NCBI GenBank assembly: GCA_014238965.1
Contig: JABAAC010000021.1
Coordinates: forward strand, 1 to 53,776
Length of the DNA stretch: 53,776 nt
Direction of reading: 5' to 3'
Source of the DNA: Phycisphaerales bacterium
GTDB taxonomy: Bacteria > Planctomycetota > Phycisphaerae > Phycisphaerales > SM1A02
Numbering within the stretch: position 1 is the stretch's first letter; the number at the start of each line of letters is the position of its first letter. The notes beneath the pieces were generated by a model. It searched no databases and was not told the DNA's origin. It worked only from the letters and a program-made list of their open reading frames with translations. Position numbers and translations under genes: made by a program. This document shows, piece by piece, positions 8,143 to 15,905 of the stretch.

Positions 8143-10094
8143 GCTTGGTGCGCCGCCTCAAACAGTTCGTGAAATTCAGGTGCGAGTGAGCCGCTCCCAA
8201 ACTGCTGAATCGTTTCGGTGTCGATGGCTCGACCATTTCCAAATGCAGACGTGTCGGGTGTCTTCTCAGGAATGAAGTAATCTTTGTGTGGCATATCGGT
8301 TGCCTGGGACCGCACTGCATCTGCGGCAAGTCGCATCGTTGCGTCGGTGTTGTGTCGCAATTCAGCAAGGCTTTCAGTCACGTTTGATTCAGCAAGTGCA
8401 ACGATGTGATCAACCAAGGCTTTGTCATGTGCTAGTTGTTCACCCTCGAGGCCATTCCGAAGATCGTGGTCTATTCGAGAAATACAGCAACACGCACCGT
8501 GAATCCAAATGCACGCGGCGCTTAAGCGTCGCTGCACCATTTGGTTGGTAATGAGATCCTCTTGGAATTCCTTGAATGAAGTCTTAATGCGATGGCTGAA
8601 TTCCTGAACCAGTCCACCAATCGTGTCAGCATGGTGCTGAAGTGACGGGTGCATCCCTTTGAGCTTTGGTGCCGCACGGCGAATACCAAGGAATAACTCC
8701 AACGCAATCTTCAGTGCAGGGCCCATGTGTTTGAGTGGATTTGCCTTGACGCCCAGTAAGTACTCGCCAAGTTGTTTTGAACCGTAGGCGAAGACAAATG
8801 AATGCATGACTTCATTTGCGCCCTCGACGATGACGTTGATGCGCGAGTCACGCCAGAGTCGTTCAACAACGTGCTCGGTCATGTAACCTTCCCCGCCCAT
8901 GATCTGCAAAGCGTGGTCGGTTGTTCGCCATCCCAGTTCAGAACAGAAGACTTTGCAGATCGCGGTCTCAAGCATAATGTCTTCATCGCCACGATCGACG
9001 ATGCCTGTCGTCATGTAGAGCATTGAATCCATCGCGTAGACGTAGGCAGCCATGGTTGCGAGTTTGTCGCGAACCAAGTCAAATTCTCCGATGGCGCGGT
9101 CGAATTGGTGTCGCGTTTGGGCCCACATCAGAGCTTGCTTATAGGCTGCTCGGCCTGCGCCGACCATGCCCGCCGAAAGTGTGCATCGGCCGTAATTCAG
9201 GCAAGTCAAGGCGACAACGAGTCCGCGACCTTCCTTATGCAATAAGTTAGCGGCCGGAATTTTGACATCGGTAAATCGAATACGAGCTTGCCACGTGCCA
9301 CGAATTCCGCACTTGCTTCGGTTGCGGCTGAAGATCTCGATACCGTCCATGTCGGGCGTTGCAATGAGCGCCGTTATTTTGTCCTTCGCCTTGCCGGTCT
9401 TAGGGTCAATTAAGGCCTGCTTGCACATCACCGTGAACATGCCGGAAAACGCACCACTCGTCGCCCACTTCTTCTCACCGTTAATGGTGTAATAGGTGCC
9501 GCACTCCGACAATTCACAACGTGTTTCTTGTCCACCAGCATCGCAGCCAACATTGGGTTCGCTTAGACAGAACGCACTCATGGTGTTTGAGGAGATCTTT
9601 GGAAGCCAATGTTGCTTTTGTTCTTCGTTGCCGAAGAGCATGATTGCACCACAGCCAATGGACTGGTGGGCACTCACCATGACAGCCGTAGAGCCACAGG
9701 ATTGACCGATTCGTTCAAGCACGCGGTTGTACGACGTAATACCGAATCCGCCACCGCCGTACTTCTGCGAGACAATCATGCCCATGACGCCTAGCTCGAA
9801 CAAACGTTTGATGCACCAGAATGGGATCTCTTGATCTCGGTCGATGAGATTCGCCGGGTGCTCGTTGTCGAGGTAGTCGCCAAGTTCAGCGAGCATTTGA
9901 TCACATCGGGCGGACTCCTCAGCGGAGACCTGTGGATATGGAAACATCAGATCGCTTCGGAAGTTGCCCCAGAAGAGATTCTTGACAAATCCCATCGTTT
10001 CGGGATCAGGCCCGAGCATCTCTTGGGCCTGCTCGATCTGTTTGCGATCTTTCGCAGAGACGTTTTTCAGATTGTCAGCGAGGTTGGTACTCAT
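8139..10094 (-). CDS. Acyl-CoA dehydrogenase, long form with C-terminal extension
   Basis: 651 residues, about 250 longer than ordinary short- and medium-chain enzymes and similar in size to the VLCAD/ACAD9 type. The FAD/acyl-CoA core includes CLSEPNVGCDAGG and GGEGYMTEHVVERLWRD, and the likely catalytic base is the first Glu in VEGANEVMHSFV, matching the VLCAD-type position. A helical C-terminal part of about 200 residues follows. It introduces the alpha-beta double bond in an acyl-CoA. In this operon the substrate could be isovaleryl-, isobutyryl- or 2-methylbutyryl-CoA, though the long form is more often linked to long or unusual acyl chains. ATG 10094 is chosen over TTG 10115; 21 bases separate it from the upstream crotonase gene. 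Confidence 0.88.
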   Translation of the reverse strand: MSTNLADNLKNVSAKDRKQIEQAQEMLGPDPETMGFVKNLFWGNFRSDLMFPYPQVSAEESARCDQMLAELGDYLDNEHPANLIDRDQEIPFWCIKRLFELGVMGMIVSQKYGGGGFGITSYNRVLERIGQSCGSTAVMVSAHQSIGCGAIMLFGNEEQKQHWLPKISSNTMSAFCLSEPNVGCDAGGQETRCELSECGTYYTINGEKKWATSGAFSGMFTVMCKQALIDPKTGKAKDKITALIATPDMDGIEIFSRNRSKCGIRGTWQARIRFTDVKIPAANLLHKEGRGLVVALTCLNYGRCTLSAGMVGAGRAAYKQALMWAQTRHQFDRAIGEFDLVRDKLATMAAYVYAMDSMLYMTTGIVDRGDEDIMLETAICKVFCSELGWRTTDHALQIMGGEGYMTEHVVERLWRDSRINVIVEGANEVMHSFVFAYGSKQLGEYLLGVKANPLKHMGPALKIALELFLGIRRAAPKLKGMHPSLQHHADTIGGLVQEFSHRIKTSFKEFQEDLITNQMVQRRLSAACIWIHGACCCISRIDHDLRNGLEGEQLAHDKALVDHIVALAESNVTESLAELRHNTDATMRLAADAVRSQATDMPHKDYFIPEKTPDTSAFGNGRAIDTETIQQFGSGSLAPEFHELFEAAHQA

Positions 10095-10115
10095 AACGTT
10101 GGGTTGATGCGGCAA

Positions 10116-10976
10116 TCAGCCGCGATGTAGAAACTCCTCGATGCGGGCGCGAGTGTCAGTCGTGTTTCGAAGTGCGACAATGTGTTCACGTTCAGCTTGG
10201 AGTCCAGCTTCAAGACCGTTACGTAGTGATGTCTCAATGCAGTCAACGACAGCTGTGGCAGCTGCAGTGTCTAGTTTGCGTGCCTCACGACATGCCCCCT
10301 GGACCGCATCAGCATTGGCTTGCGTGACGTTTTTGGGCACACATGCATGCATTCCTGCACCATGGGTGCAAGCCGCTTCAAGCAGTTCATCGTTTGAGGC
10401 AACAGTGCAGTCAGCGAGTCCTTGGGGTATTGCGTTGCTCTTGAATAAACGGCCTGCAGCTGTAGCCTGAATGGCGATTGAGGGGTCAATGCGCCCGGCA
10501 AGCAATTGGGTGCCGCCCCATGCGGGGCACAGGCCCAAGCCAGCTTCAGGCAGCCCAATTGGGTATGGCTTGTCGTTTCGGCCGATGTGGGTTGCAACAA
10601 TCGCATGACAGTGCAGTGCCAACTCAAGTCCACCGCCAAGTGCAGCGCCACCGATCGCCGCGACCACAGGTCGGGAGAATGCTGCCAATCGCCCAAAGAT
10701 CCGCTGACCTTCGACCATGTAGTGGGTCAGGGCCGCGTCAGAGAGACCGTTGATTTCATTCAAGTCAGCGCCTGCGACAAACGACCGCTCCGTGTCCGAA
10801 GTCAACACAACCCATGCAGGGGGGTCTTTTTCAAGCGCGTCCATGGTTGCGTCGAGTCCGGCGAGGAGGTCTCTATCCATGACGACCACCGGTCGGGTTC
10901 CTGAGGGAAGCATTACGACAGCGCCGCCGTCTTCGCGACGATCGATCTGAAGCTGTGCCAATGCGGTGTCAGTCAT
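10116..10976 (-). CDS. Enoyl-CoA hydratase/isomerase (stand-alone FadB-like crotonase domain)
   Basis: 286 residues. The closest match by eye is the N-terminal hydratase domain of FadB/FadJ: SFVAGADLNEI, ALGGGLELALHCH and LPEAGLGLCPAWGG. Both catalytic glutamates (in GGGLELAL and LPEAGLG) are kept, so it should hydrate enoyl-CoA. The 3-hydroxyacyl-CoA dehydrogenase half of FadB is absent and no such gene lies nearby. ATG 10976 has GGAG 11 bases upstream; the frame extends further up to 11069 without family-like sequence. It is probably the first gene of the operon containing the acyl-CoA dehydrogenase. The 231 bases before it hold no recognisable gene and are the likely promoter region. Confidence 0.85.
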   Translation of the reverse strand: MTDTALAQLQIDRREDGGAVVMLPSGTRPVVVMDRDLLAGLDATMDALEKDPPAWVVLTSDTERSFVAGADLNEINGLSDAALTHYMVEGQRIFGRLAAFSRPVVAAIGGAALGGGLELALHCHAIVATHIGRNDKPYPIGLPEAGLGLCPAWGGTQLLAGRIDPSIAIQATAAGRLFKSNAIPQGLADCTVASNDELLEAACTHGAGMHACVPKNVTQANADAVQGACREARKLDTAAATAVVDCIETSLRNGLEAGLQAEREHIVALRNTTDTRARIEEFLHRG

Positions 10977-11207
10977 CGATGGGGGGTCTCCGGCAGCCCG
11001 CTTATGGGATCCAAGCACCGCGGCGAAAGTCATGCAGCGTGACGACCTGAACAGGACTTGATCTGCCACGTTTCACCCGGAAACGCGTTGCGGTGACGCC
11101 GTTGGAAAGCCTGCACAGGCCCCAGCGACATGGCTGCCACTGGTGTTGCATTCTAGCCGATTCAGCCCCCAAAAGCCCTATTGAAACCCTGACCCGAACG
11201 TCCCCAA

Positions 11208-11963
11208 TCAGTCCCCAAGAATCCGCCTCAATCGTGTCTGAGCCTCGATGGATCCAAGGACTTCAGCCGACAAATCAGCTGCTCGGCTGAGCGGTGCGTT
11301 GTCCAGCGAGCCATCCAGTTCATTGAGCCATTGTTTGGTTACAGCCATGGCGTGCTGGCCACCTTTGGCCAGTTCATGTGCCATTTCCAGAGCTGTGTCC
11401 ATCAAGGCTTCACGTGCCACGACGCGGTCAATCATTCCACGCGAGTGGGCCTCATCACCAGTCATCGTGCCCCCTTGCAACAGCATGGCTCGTGCGGGGC
11501 CCGCGCCGACTTTTCGTATCAACCATGGCGCTACCACTGCGGGGCACACGCCAAGGTCAACCTCTGGATACCCCAGTCGCGCTTCGGGATGCGAGACCGC
11601 AAGGTCACAGACAACTGCCAAGCCACAACCTCCGCCAATAGCAGCGCCTTGAACTCGAGCAATTGTGGGCACAGGGAGTCGCCGAATACGTTGCATTGCA
11701 CGCGCTAGCGCATGCAGCATGCTGCCCATTGCAGCGGGGTCATCTAACACACCATGCAGATCCATTCCGGCGCAAAATGACTTGCCTGTGCCGCCGAGGA
11801 TCAACACTCGAATGGCTTCTTTTTCTATTGCATCAAGGGCGGTGTGCACCGCTTTGATCAGGTTGACCGAGATTGCATTGCGCTTCTCGGGTCGGTTTAA
11901 GTCAAGCGTTGCAATGCCGTCTTTGATCGACAGCGTGACAAGATCTAGTGCGGCATCGCTCAT
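11208..11963 (-). CDS. Enoyl-CoA hydratase family protein, possibly methylglutaconyl-CoA hydratase
   Basis: 251 residues. Crotonase-fold signatures include SFCAGMDLHGVL (oxyanion loop), AAIGGGCGLAVVCDLAVS and LGYPEVDLGVCPA. The first catalytic glutamate position of enoyl-CoA hydratases is Gly here (GGGCGLA), while the second Glu (YPEVDLG) is kept. A similar loss is known in LiuC-type methylglutaconyl-CoA hydratases of leucine degradation, which fits the neighbourhood, but other crotonase activities are possible. ATG 11963 has TATCCT 7 bases upstream and no Shine-Dalgarno site. The TGA stop lies between two direct copies of TTGGGGAC. Confidence 0.82.
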   Translation of the reverse strand: MSDAALDLVTLSIKDGIATLDLNRPEKRNAISVNLIKAVHTALDAIEKEAIRVLILGGTGKSFCAGMDLHGVLDDPAAMGSMLHALARAMQRIRRLPVPTIARVQGAAIGGGCGLAVVCDLAVSHPEARLGYPEVDLGVCPAVVAPWLIRKVGAGPARAMLLQGGTMTGDEAHSRGMIDRVVAREALMDTALEMAHELAKGGQHAMAVTKQWLNELDGSLDNAPLSRAADLSAEVLGSIEAQTRLRRILGD

Positions 11964-11970
11964 TGCACGC

Positions 11971-11976
11971 AGGATA
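11971..11976 (-). promoter_or_regulatory. Probable -10 box for a leaderless crotonase transcript
   Basis: TATCCT is separated by 7 bases from ATG 11963. No Shine-Dalgarno site and no clear -35 box. The distance would place the transcript start at or next to the A of the start codon. Confidence 0.5.
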
Positions 11977-12036
11977 CCCAAGCACAGATCAGTCCGACAG
12001 CGTTGGAGCAGGCCAACCGAGGTTGTGGATTGCCTT

Positions 12037-12858
12037 CTAAGGCCAAGGTGTTCCCAGTAGCGAGCGTAGTGCTGCCCCGGGGTCGTCTGCCGAGAGCAAC
12101 GACTCGCCGATGAGAAAGCGTGATACGCCGTGCCTGCGAAATCGATCGATATCCGCTCGTGACGAGATGCCTGATTCTGCCACCAGAATGTCGAGATGCT
12201 CGTCTACCAATTCCGTCATTCGCAGGCCGTGGGAGACGTCAGTCTTCATGGTCGTTAGGTTTCGATTATTGATCCCCAGAAGCATGTAGCCTGGGTGCGG
12301 AAAGCCCACGTGGCGGCGGATCATGAGCAGGTTTTCGACATCGTGAACTTCTACAAGTGCCGTTAGTTGCAGTTCCTGTGCAAGAATCAGCATGTCGACG
12401 AGTTGCCCTTCGGGCAGGGCTTCGGCGATGAGCAAAATGGCATCGGCACCGCCCGCGCGAGCCTCCCAAATCTGCCAGGGGTCCACCATGAAGTCCTTTT
12501 GCAGCACTGGCAGGCCCACGGCGTTACGAACAATTGCAAGATCGTCAAGAGAGCCGCCAAACCACCGATTGTCTGTCAGTACCGACAACGCGACAGCCCC
12601 GGCTTGTTCATACTGGAGCGCGATGGCAACAGGATCCATGCCTTCACGAATGACGCCAGCTGACGGACTTTGCCGTTTGAGCTCAGCGATGACGTTCACC
12701 CCACCGGGGCCCTGTCCCGTAGATACGGCTGCGAAGAAGTTTCGTGGTGCGCCACGCTCGGATACAACCTCTTGCAACGATTCCAACGGTCGCGAGGCGG
12801 CGCGCTCGGCGACATCGGCGCGGGTCGTATCGAGAATGTCGTTCAGCCTGATGGGCAT
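12037..12858 (-). CDS. trpC: Indole-3-glycerol phosphate synthase
   Basis: 273 residues. It closes the indole ring in tryptophan synthesis, using 1-(2-carboxyphenylamino)-1-deoxyribulose 5-phosphate. Family signatures are clear: VIAELKRQSPSAG near residue 60, LSVLTDNRWFGGS, LQKDFMVDPWQI, ALVEVHDVENL, GINNRNLTT and VAESGI. ATG 12858 has AGGA 9 bases upstream and starts with the expected MPIRLNDIL; the frame is open far upstream but that part is the shadow of the divergent protease gene. No other trp biosynthesis genes are in the window, but trpS follows on the other side of the protease. Its 5' end overlaps the start of the protease gene head to head. The stop lies in a small GCCTT/AAGGC hairpin (12032-12043). 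Confidence 0.93.
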   Translation of the reverse strand: MPIRLNDILDTTRADVAERAASRPLESLQEVVSERGAPRNFFAAVSTGQGPGGVNVIAELKRQSPSAGVIREGMDPVAIALQYEQAGAVALSVLTDNRWFGGSLDDLAIVRNAVGLPVLQKDFMVDPWQIWEARAGGADAILLIAEALPEGQLVDMLILAQELQLTALVEVHDVENLLMIRRHVGFPHPGYMLLGINNRNLTTMKTDVSHGLRMTELVDEHLDILVAESGISSRADIDRFRRHGVSRFLIGESLLSADDPGAALRSLLGTPWP

Positions 12859-13747
12859 GGGTGCGATCCTGTTTGCAGAAGGAAGCGTAGTCGCCGCAGA
12901 GGCTGCTGCGCCGCCACCACCCATAGAACCCTCGCTTTGGTGGCTCATTGCGGGCATTGGAACATTTGCCATCTTGCTCGGGTCTCGGTTGCACGTGCTT
13001 GGACGTGGTGTACGCCTTGGTTGGCGATTCACGGCTTCAGCAGGTCTTGCAGGGGCCTTGGCCATGCTGCTTGGCGGCTTGGTCGGTGGGATCATCGCCT
13101 CTGGGTTCACTAGTGGCAATGACTCCATACGAGATGCGGTACTCCTCATGGCGGGAGCGTGGATTGGGTGGGCCACCGTGACACTGCTGTTATTGATGTT
13201 CCGCGTTGTTCGCCCAACCCGGGGCGACACGGGTTCTCATCGGCGAGCCAGCTTGGCCGGCTCATGCGTTATGGGCGCCGTAGGCTTGGCGATTTTTTGG
13301 CCGCTGACTACAGCCGTAAACATGCTTGGTTCGATTGTGTACACCTGGTTCAACGGTTCGCCACCATCTGCACTCGCTCATGGCCTGTTGCACAAACTCG
13401 TTGATGCCGGGCCAACACCGTGGTCCTGGAGCTTGGTTGTATTGACAGCGGTGGTCCCGCCGCTGCTGGAAGAAGTGCTCTATCGAGGGCTGGTGCAAGA
13501 GAGCCTCCGCCGCTCGTCAATGGGCCGTGCTCGTGGGGCCTGGCGGGCGATCAGTACTACTTCAGTGCTTTTTGTAGTGATGCATCTGGGCTCCGTTGAT
13601 GTGCATGCGCTGCCTGGGCTGTTCGTATTGTCATTGGGCTTTGGCTGGGCCTCTGCTCGGACCGGGCGACTTGCCGCGTCGATGACCATGCACATGCTGT
13701 TCAACGCCGGCAATTTGCTGTTGGCTGTGCCGTGGATCACCGGCTGA
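12836..13747 (+). CDS. CPBP-family (CAAX protease-like) intramembrane metalloprotease
   Basis: About 303 residues with several membrane segments. The Abi/CPBP catalytic motifs are present: EEVLYRGLVQESLRR (EExxxR), FVVMHL and HMLFNAGNLL (HxxxN). Such proteins are glutamic/metal-type proteases in the inner membrane; bacterial roles are mostly unknown. The N-terminus starting at ATG 12836 (alternatives 12851, 12857) looks like a signal peptide ending near VVAAEA, followed by AAPPPP, then the first membrane helix. The start is uncertain, because any of these overlaps the divergent trpC start at 12858. The stop precedes trpS by 13 bases, and the trpS -10-like hexamer TACACT begins right after it. 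Confidence 0.8.
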   Translation: MSFSLMGMGAILFAEGSVVAAEAAAPPPPIEPSLWWLIAGIGTFAILLGSRLHVLGRGVRLGWRFTASAGLAGALAMLLGGLVGGIIASGFTSGNDSIRDAVLLMAGAWIGWATVTLLLLMFRVVRPTRGDTGSHRRASLAGSCVMGAVGLAIFWPLTTAVNMLGSIVYTWFNGSPPSALAHGLLHKLVDAGPTPWSWSLVVLTAVVPPLLEEVLYRGLVQESLRRSSMGRARGAWRAISTTSVLFVVMHLGSVDVHALPGLFVLSLGFGWASARTGRLAASMTMHMLFNAGNLLLAVPWITG

Positions 13748-13748
13748 C

Positions 13749-13754
13749 TACACT
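13749..13754 (+). promoter_or_regulatory. Probable -10 box for a leaderless trpS transcript
   Basis: TACACT is followed by 6 bases and ATG 13761. There is no Shine-Dalgarno site between. It starts 1 base after the stop codon of the protease gene, so trpS may have its own promoter despite the short gap. Confidence 0.5.
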
Positions 13755-13760
13755 GCCTGC

Positions 13761-14837
13761 ATGACCGCTATTCAGTCGCGCATTTTGACAGGTGATACAC
13801 CCACGGGAAATCTGCACATCGGCCATTGGGTCGGTTCTGTGAAGCGCCGTGTTGAGTTGCAGTCAAAGCACGATTGCTATTTCCTGATTGCCAACATGCA
13901 CGCCTTCACGACACGGGCAGACGACCCAGAGGCGATTCGTCATGACTGCATTGAAGTGGCCCGTGACGCCATGGCCATGGGCGTCGATCCTCAGCAAGCT
14001 GCCATATTCCTGCAGACCGAGGTCCCGGCGATTCTCGAACTGACCTATCTCTTTGCAATGCTGCTTCCCTACAACAGAGTGATGCGCAATCCGACACTGA
14101 AGGACGAGCTTGAGATCAAAGGGCTCAAGGACAATTACTCATTCGGCTTTCCTCTATATACCGTCGGGCAGTGTGCAGACATTCTCGCGTTCCGCGCCCA
14201 CAGTGTGCCAGTAGGCGAAGATCAAGTGCCGCACTTGGAGCTGACCCGCGAAGTTTCACGTCGGTTCAACAAGATGTACTGCGGTGTACCAGACAAGGCG
14301 CCGGATGAAGAACATGAGTCTCTTGGTGGCGTCTTTCCAATTCCGGTTGCAGACGTCGGGCGCGTTGGTCGTTTGATCGGCACCGATGGCGTGAACAAGA
14401 TGAGCAAGTCACTGGGCAATACGATTCATCTCACTGACACACCCAAGCAAGTGAAGAAGAAGATAGGTCGAATTTACACGGGCCACGACTCGCGGCAGCC
14501 AAACGACAAGGGCGAAGTTGATCCCGAAAAGAACCCACTTTTTCAGTATCTCGAGACGTTTGTTGAAGATGAGTCCACAGTGCAAGACATTCGCACGCGA
14601 TACGCCGCAGGCGACAACATCGGTGATGGCGAAGTGAAAATGCTTGTCGCCGATGCAATCAACGAACTCCTTGACCCGATGCGTGAGCGTCGTGAAAAGT
14701 GGGCATCAGACGATGACGTGATGGATGTTCTGCTTGATGGTTCCCGCCGGGCCAATACCACGTGCGAAGAGACACTCACCATGGCGAAGGATGCTGCCAA
14801 GTTGCGTTTCTTCCCTCGTACGCTCACATTGGGCTGA
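13761..14837 (+). CDS. trpS: Tryptophanyl-tRNA synthetase
   Basis: 358 residues; class I aminoacyl-tRNA synthetase that charges tRNA-Trp. The HIGH motif is at residues 19-22 (NLHIGH) and KMSKS at about 213-217 (NKMSKSLGN). [16 protein letters not shown] and the [10 protein letters not shown] segment are typical. The protein is full length. The stop codon is in the loop of a hairpin (14825-14849). XerD follows on the same strand about 70 bases later. Confidence 0.95.
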   Translation: MTAIQSRILTGDTPTGNLHIGHWVGSVKRRVELQSKHDCYFLIANMHAFTTRADDPEAIRHDCIEVARDAMAMGVDPQQAAIFLQTEVPAILELTYLFAMLLPYNRVMRNPTLKDELEIKGLKDNYSFGFPLYTVGQCADILAFRAHSVPVGEDQVPHLELTREVSRRFNKMYCGVPDKAPDEEHESLGGVFPIPVADVGRVGRLIGTDGVNKMSKSLGNTIHLTDTPKQVKKKIGRIYTGHDSRQPNDKGEVDPEKNPLFQYLETFVEDESTVQDIRTRYAAGDNIGDGEVKMLVADAINELLDPMRERREKWASDDDVMDVLLDGSRRANTTCEETLTMAKDAAKLRFFPRTLTLG

Positions 14838-14849
14838 AGTGCCCATGTG
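14825..14849 (+). terminator. Hairpin with the trpS stop codon in its loop
   Basis: CACAT-T-GGGC pairs with GCCCATGTG (9 bp with one bulged T) around a 6-base loop that begins with the TGA stop. No T-run follows, so it is not a canonical intrinsic terminator. Confidence 0.4.
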
Positions 14850-14908
14850 GCTTGAGTTTCCACGGCAAATCTGGATGCCGCACCGCGCCACGGTCGATGT
14901 GCCAGTGC

Positions 14909-15841
14909 ATGGCCCCTTCAACGGACATTACAGCCGCCTTCGATGGCTTCTTCGGCTACCTGAAGGTTGAAGCAGGACTTTCATCAGCGACGTTGGAAGC
15001 CTATCGGCGGGATCTAGAGTTGTTGGCGGGCGATCTTTCTAAAGCCGGTCGCCATTCGTGTAACGATGTTGAACCAAGAGATCTGGCAGACCACCTGAGG
15101 AGTTTGCATCGCGATCGCGATTTGCAACCAGCGAGCGTTGCACGGCACTTGTCATCCATTCGCATGTTCTTCCGTTGGCTCGAGGCCAACGGTCGTATTA
15201 GCCAGAATCCCGCCGCGCCGCTGATTCCCCCAACACGATGGAAGCGCATTCCTGGGGTATTGTCGCCTGGAAAGATGCGCGTGTTGATTGAGTCGGTAAC
15301 ACCTGATTCTGGCCGGTTGTGGTTGCGGGATCGCGCTATGTTGGAGTTGATGTATGCCGCTGGCCTACGGGCATCCGAAGTCGGGGCACTCAAACGTGCT
15401 GGCTGGCGGCCAGATATTGCGGTATTGCTTGTCGATGGCAAGGGTGAGAAACAGCGGCTCGTTCCAGTGGGGAAGCCAGCTGTTAAAGCGGTTGAGCAGT
15501 ATCTCCAAGAGCTCTATCCAACACTTCGGCGATTCAATGATGGCCGTGATGCAGGTGGCCTCTTGCTGTCACACACGGGCAGACCACTGACCCGTGTTGC
15601 GGTCTGGCAGATTGTGCGCAAGTATGCCGAGCACGCTGAACTTGGCGATGTGCACCCCCATATGCTCAGGCATTCATTCGCAACACACTTGTTGCAGGGG
15701 GGCGCAGACTTGCGCGTTGTACAAGAGTTGCTGGGGCACTCCAATATCAGCACGACGCAGGTCTATACGCACGTCGATAGCCGTCATTTGCGAGATGTGG
15801 TCATGAATTTCCTGCCACGGGAATCCAAGCGGACCGCCTAA
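14909..15841 (+). CDS. xerD: XerC/XerD-type tyrosine recombinase
   Basis: 310 residues, close to the usual 300. An N-terminal SAM-like core-binding domain ([25 protein letters not shown]) is followed by the catalytic domain with the Arg in [22 protein letters not shown] (HxxR), [17 protein letters not shown] (H and the nucleophile Tyr). It probably resolves chromosome dimers at dif. ATG 14909 gives a normal N-terminus; the open frame upstream overlaps trpS and looks unlike the family. No attachment site, integron or phage gene is adjacent, so a housekeeping Xer role is favoured over an integrase. XerC versus XerD is not certain. Confidence 0.9.
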   Translation: MAPSTDITAAFDGFFGYLKVEAGLSSATLEAYRRDLELLAGDLSKAGRHSCNDVEPRDLADHLRSLHRDRDLQPASVARHLSSIRMFFRWLEANGRISQNPAAPLIPPTRWKRIPGVLSPGKMRVLIESVTPDSGRLWLRDRAMLELMYAAGLRASEVGALKRAGWRPDIAVLLVDGKGEKQRLVPVGKPAVKAVEQYLQELYPTLRRFNDGRDAGGLLLSHTGRPLTRVAVWQIVRKYAEHAELGDVHPHMLRHSFATHLLQGGADLRVVQELLGHSNISTTQVYTHVDSRHLRDVVMNFLPRESKRTA

Positions 15842-15891
15842 GACAAGGCAGTCGGGGTTTAGTTGTCGCCTGCTTTTGCCCACTTTGCCCA

Positions 15892-15897
15892 TACACT
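15892..15897 (+). promoter_or_regulatory. Probable -10 box for a secreted-protein gene
   Basis: TACACT lies 8 bases before ATG 15906, in the 64-base gap after xerD, without a Shine-Dalgarno site. It is the same hexamer as upstream of trpS. Confidence 0.4.
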
Positions 15898-15905
15898 GAG
15901 CAATC

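Noticed and set aside
10977-11207. Possible small gene in the 231-base gap between the two crotonases.
   Set aside because: No frame with start signal or plausible protein; treated as a promoter region.
11205-11223. Direct repeat of TTGGGGAC on both sides of a crotonase stop codon.
   Set aside because: Only 8 bases and one occurrence; no further structure.
12392-12835. Long in-frame extension upstream of the CAAX-type protease.
   Set aside because: It lies antisense to trpC, which is clearly coding, and its amino acids look like a shadow frame (many Ser, Arg, Thr).
12859-13230. Long in-frame extension upstream of trpC.
   Set aside because: Antisense to the protease gene, with no family sequence before MPIRLND.
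14909-15841. Integrase of a mobile element or integron.
   Set aside because: Sequence and length fit housekeeping Xer; no attachment repeats, tRNA gene or cassettes next to it.
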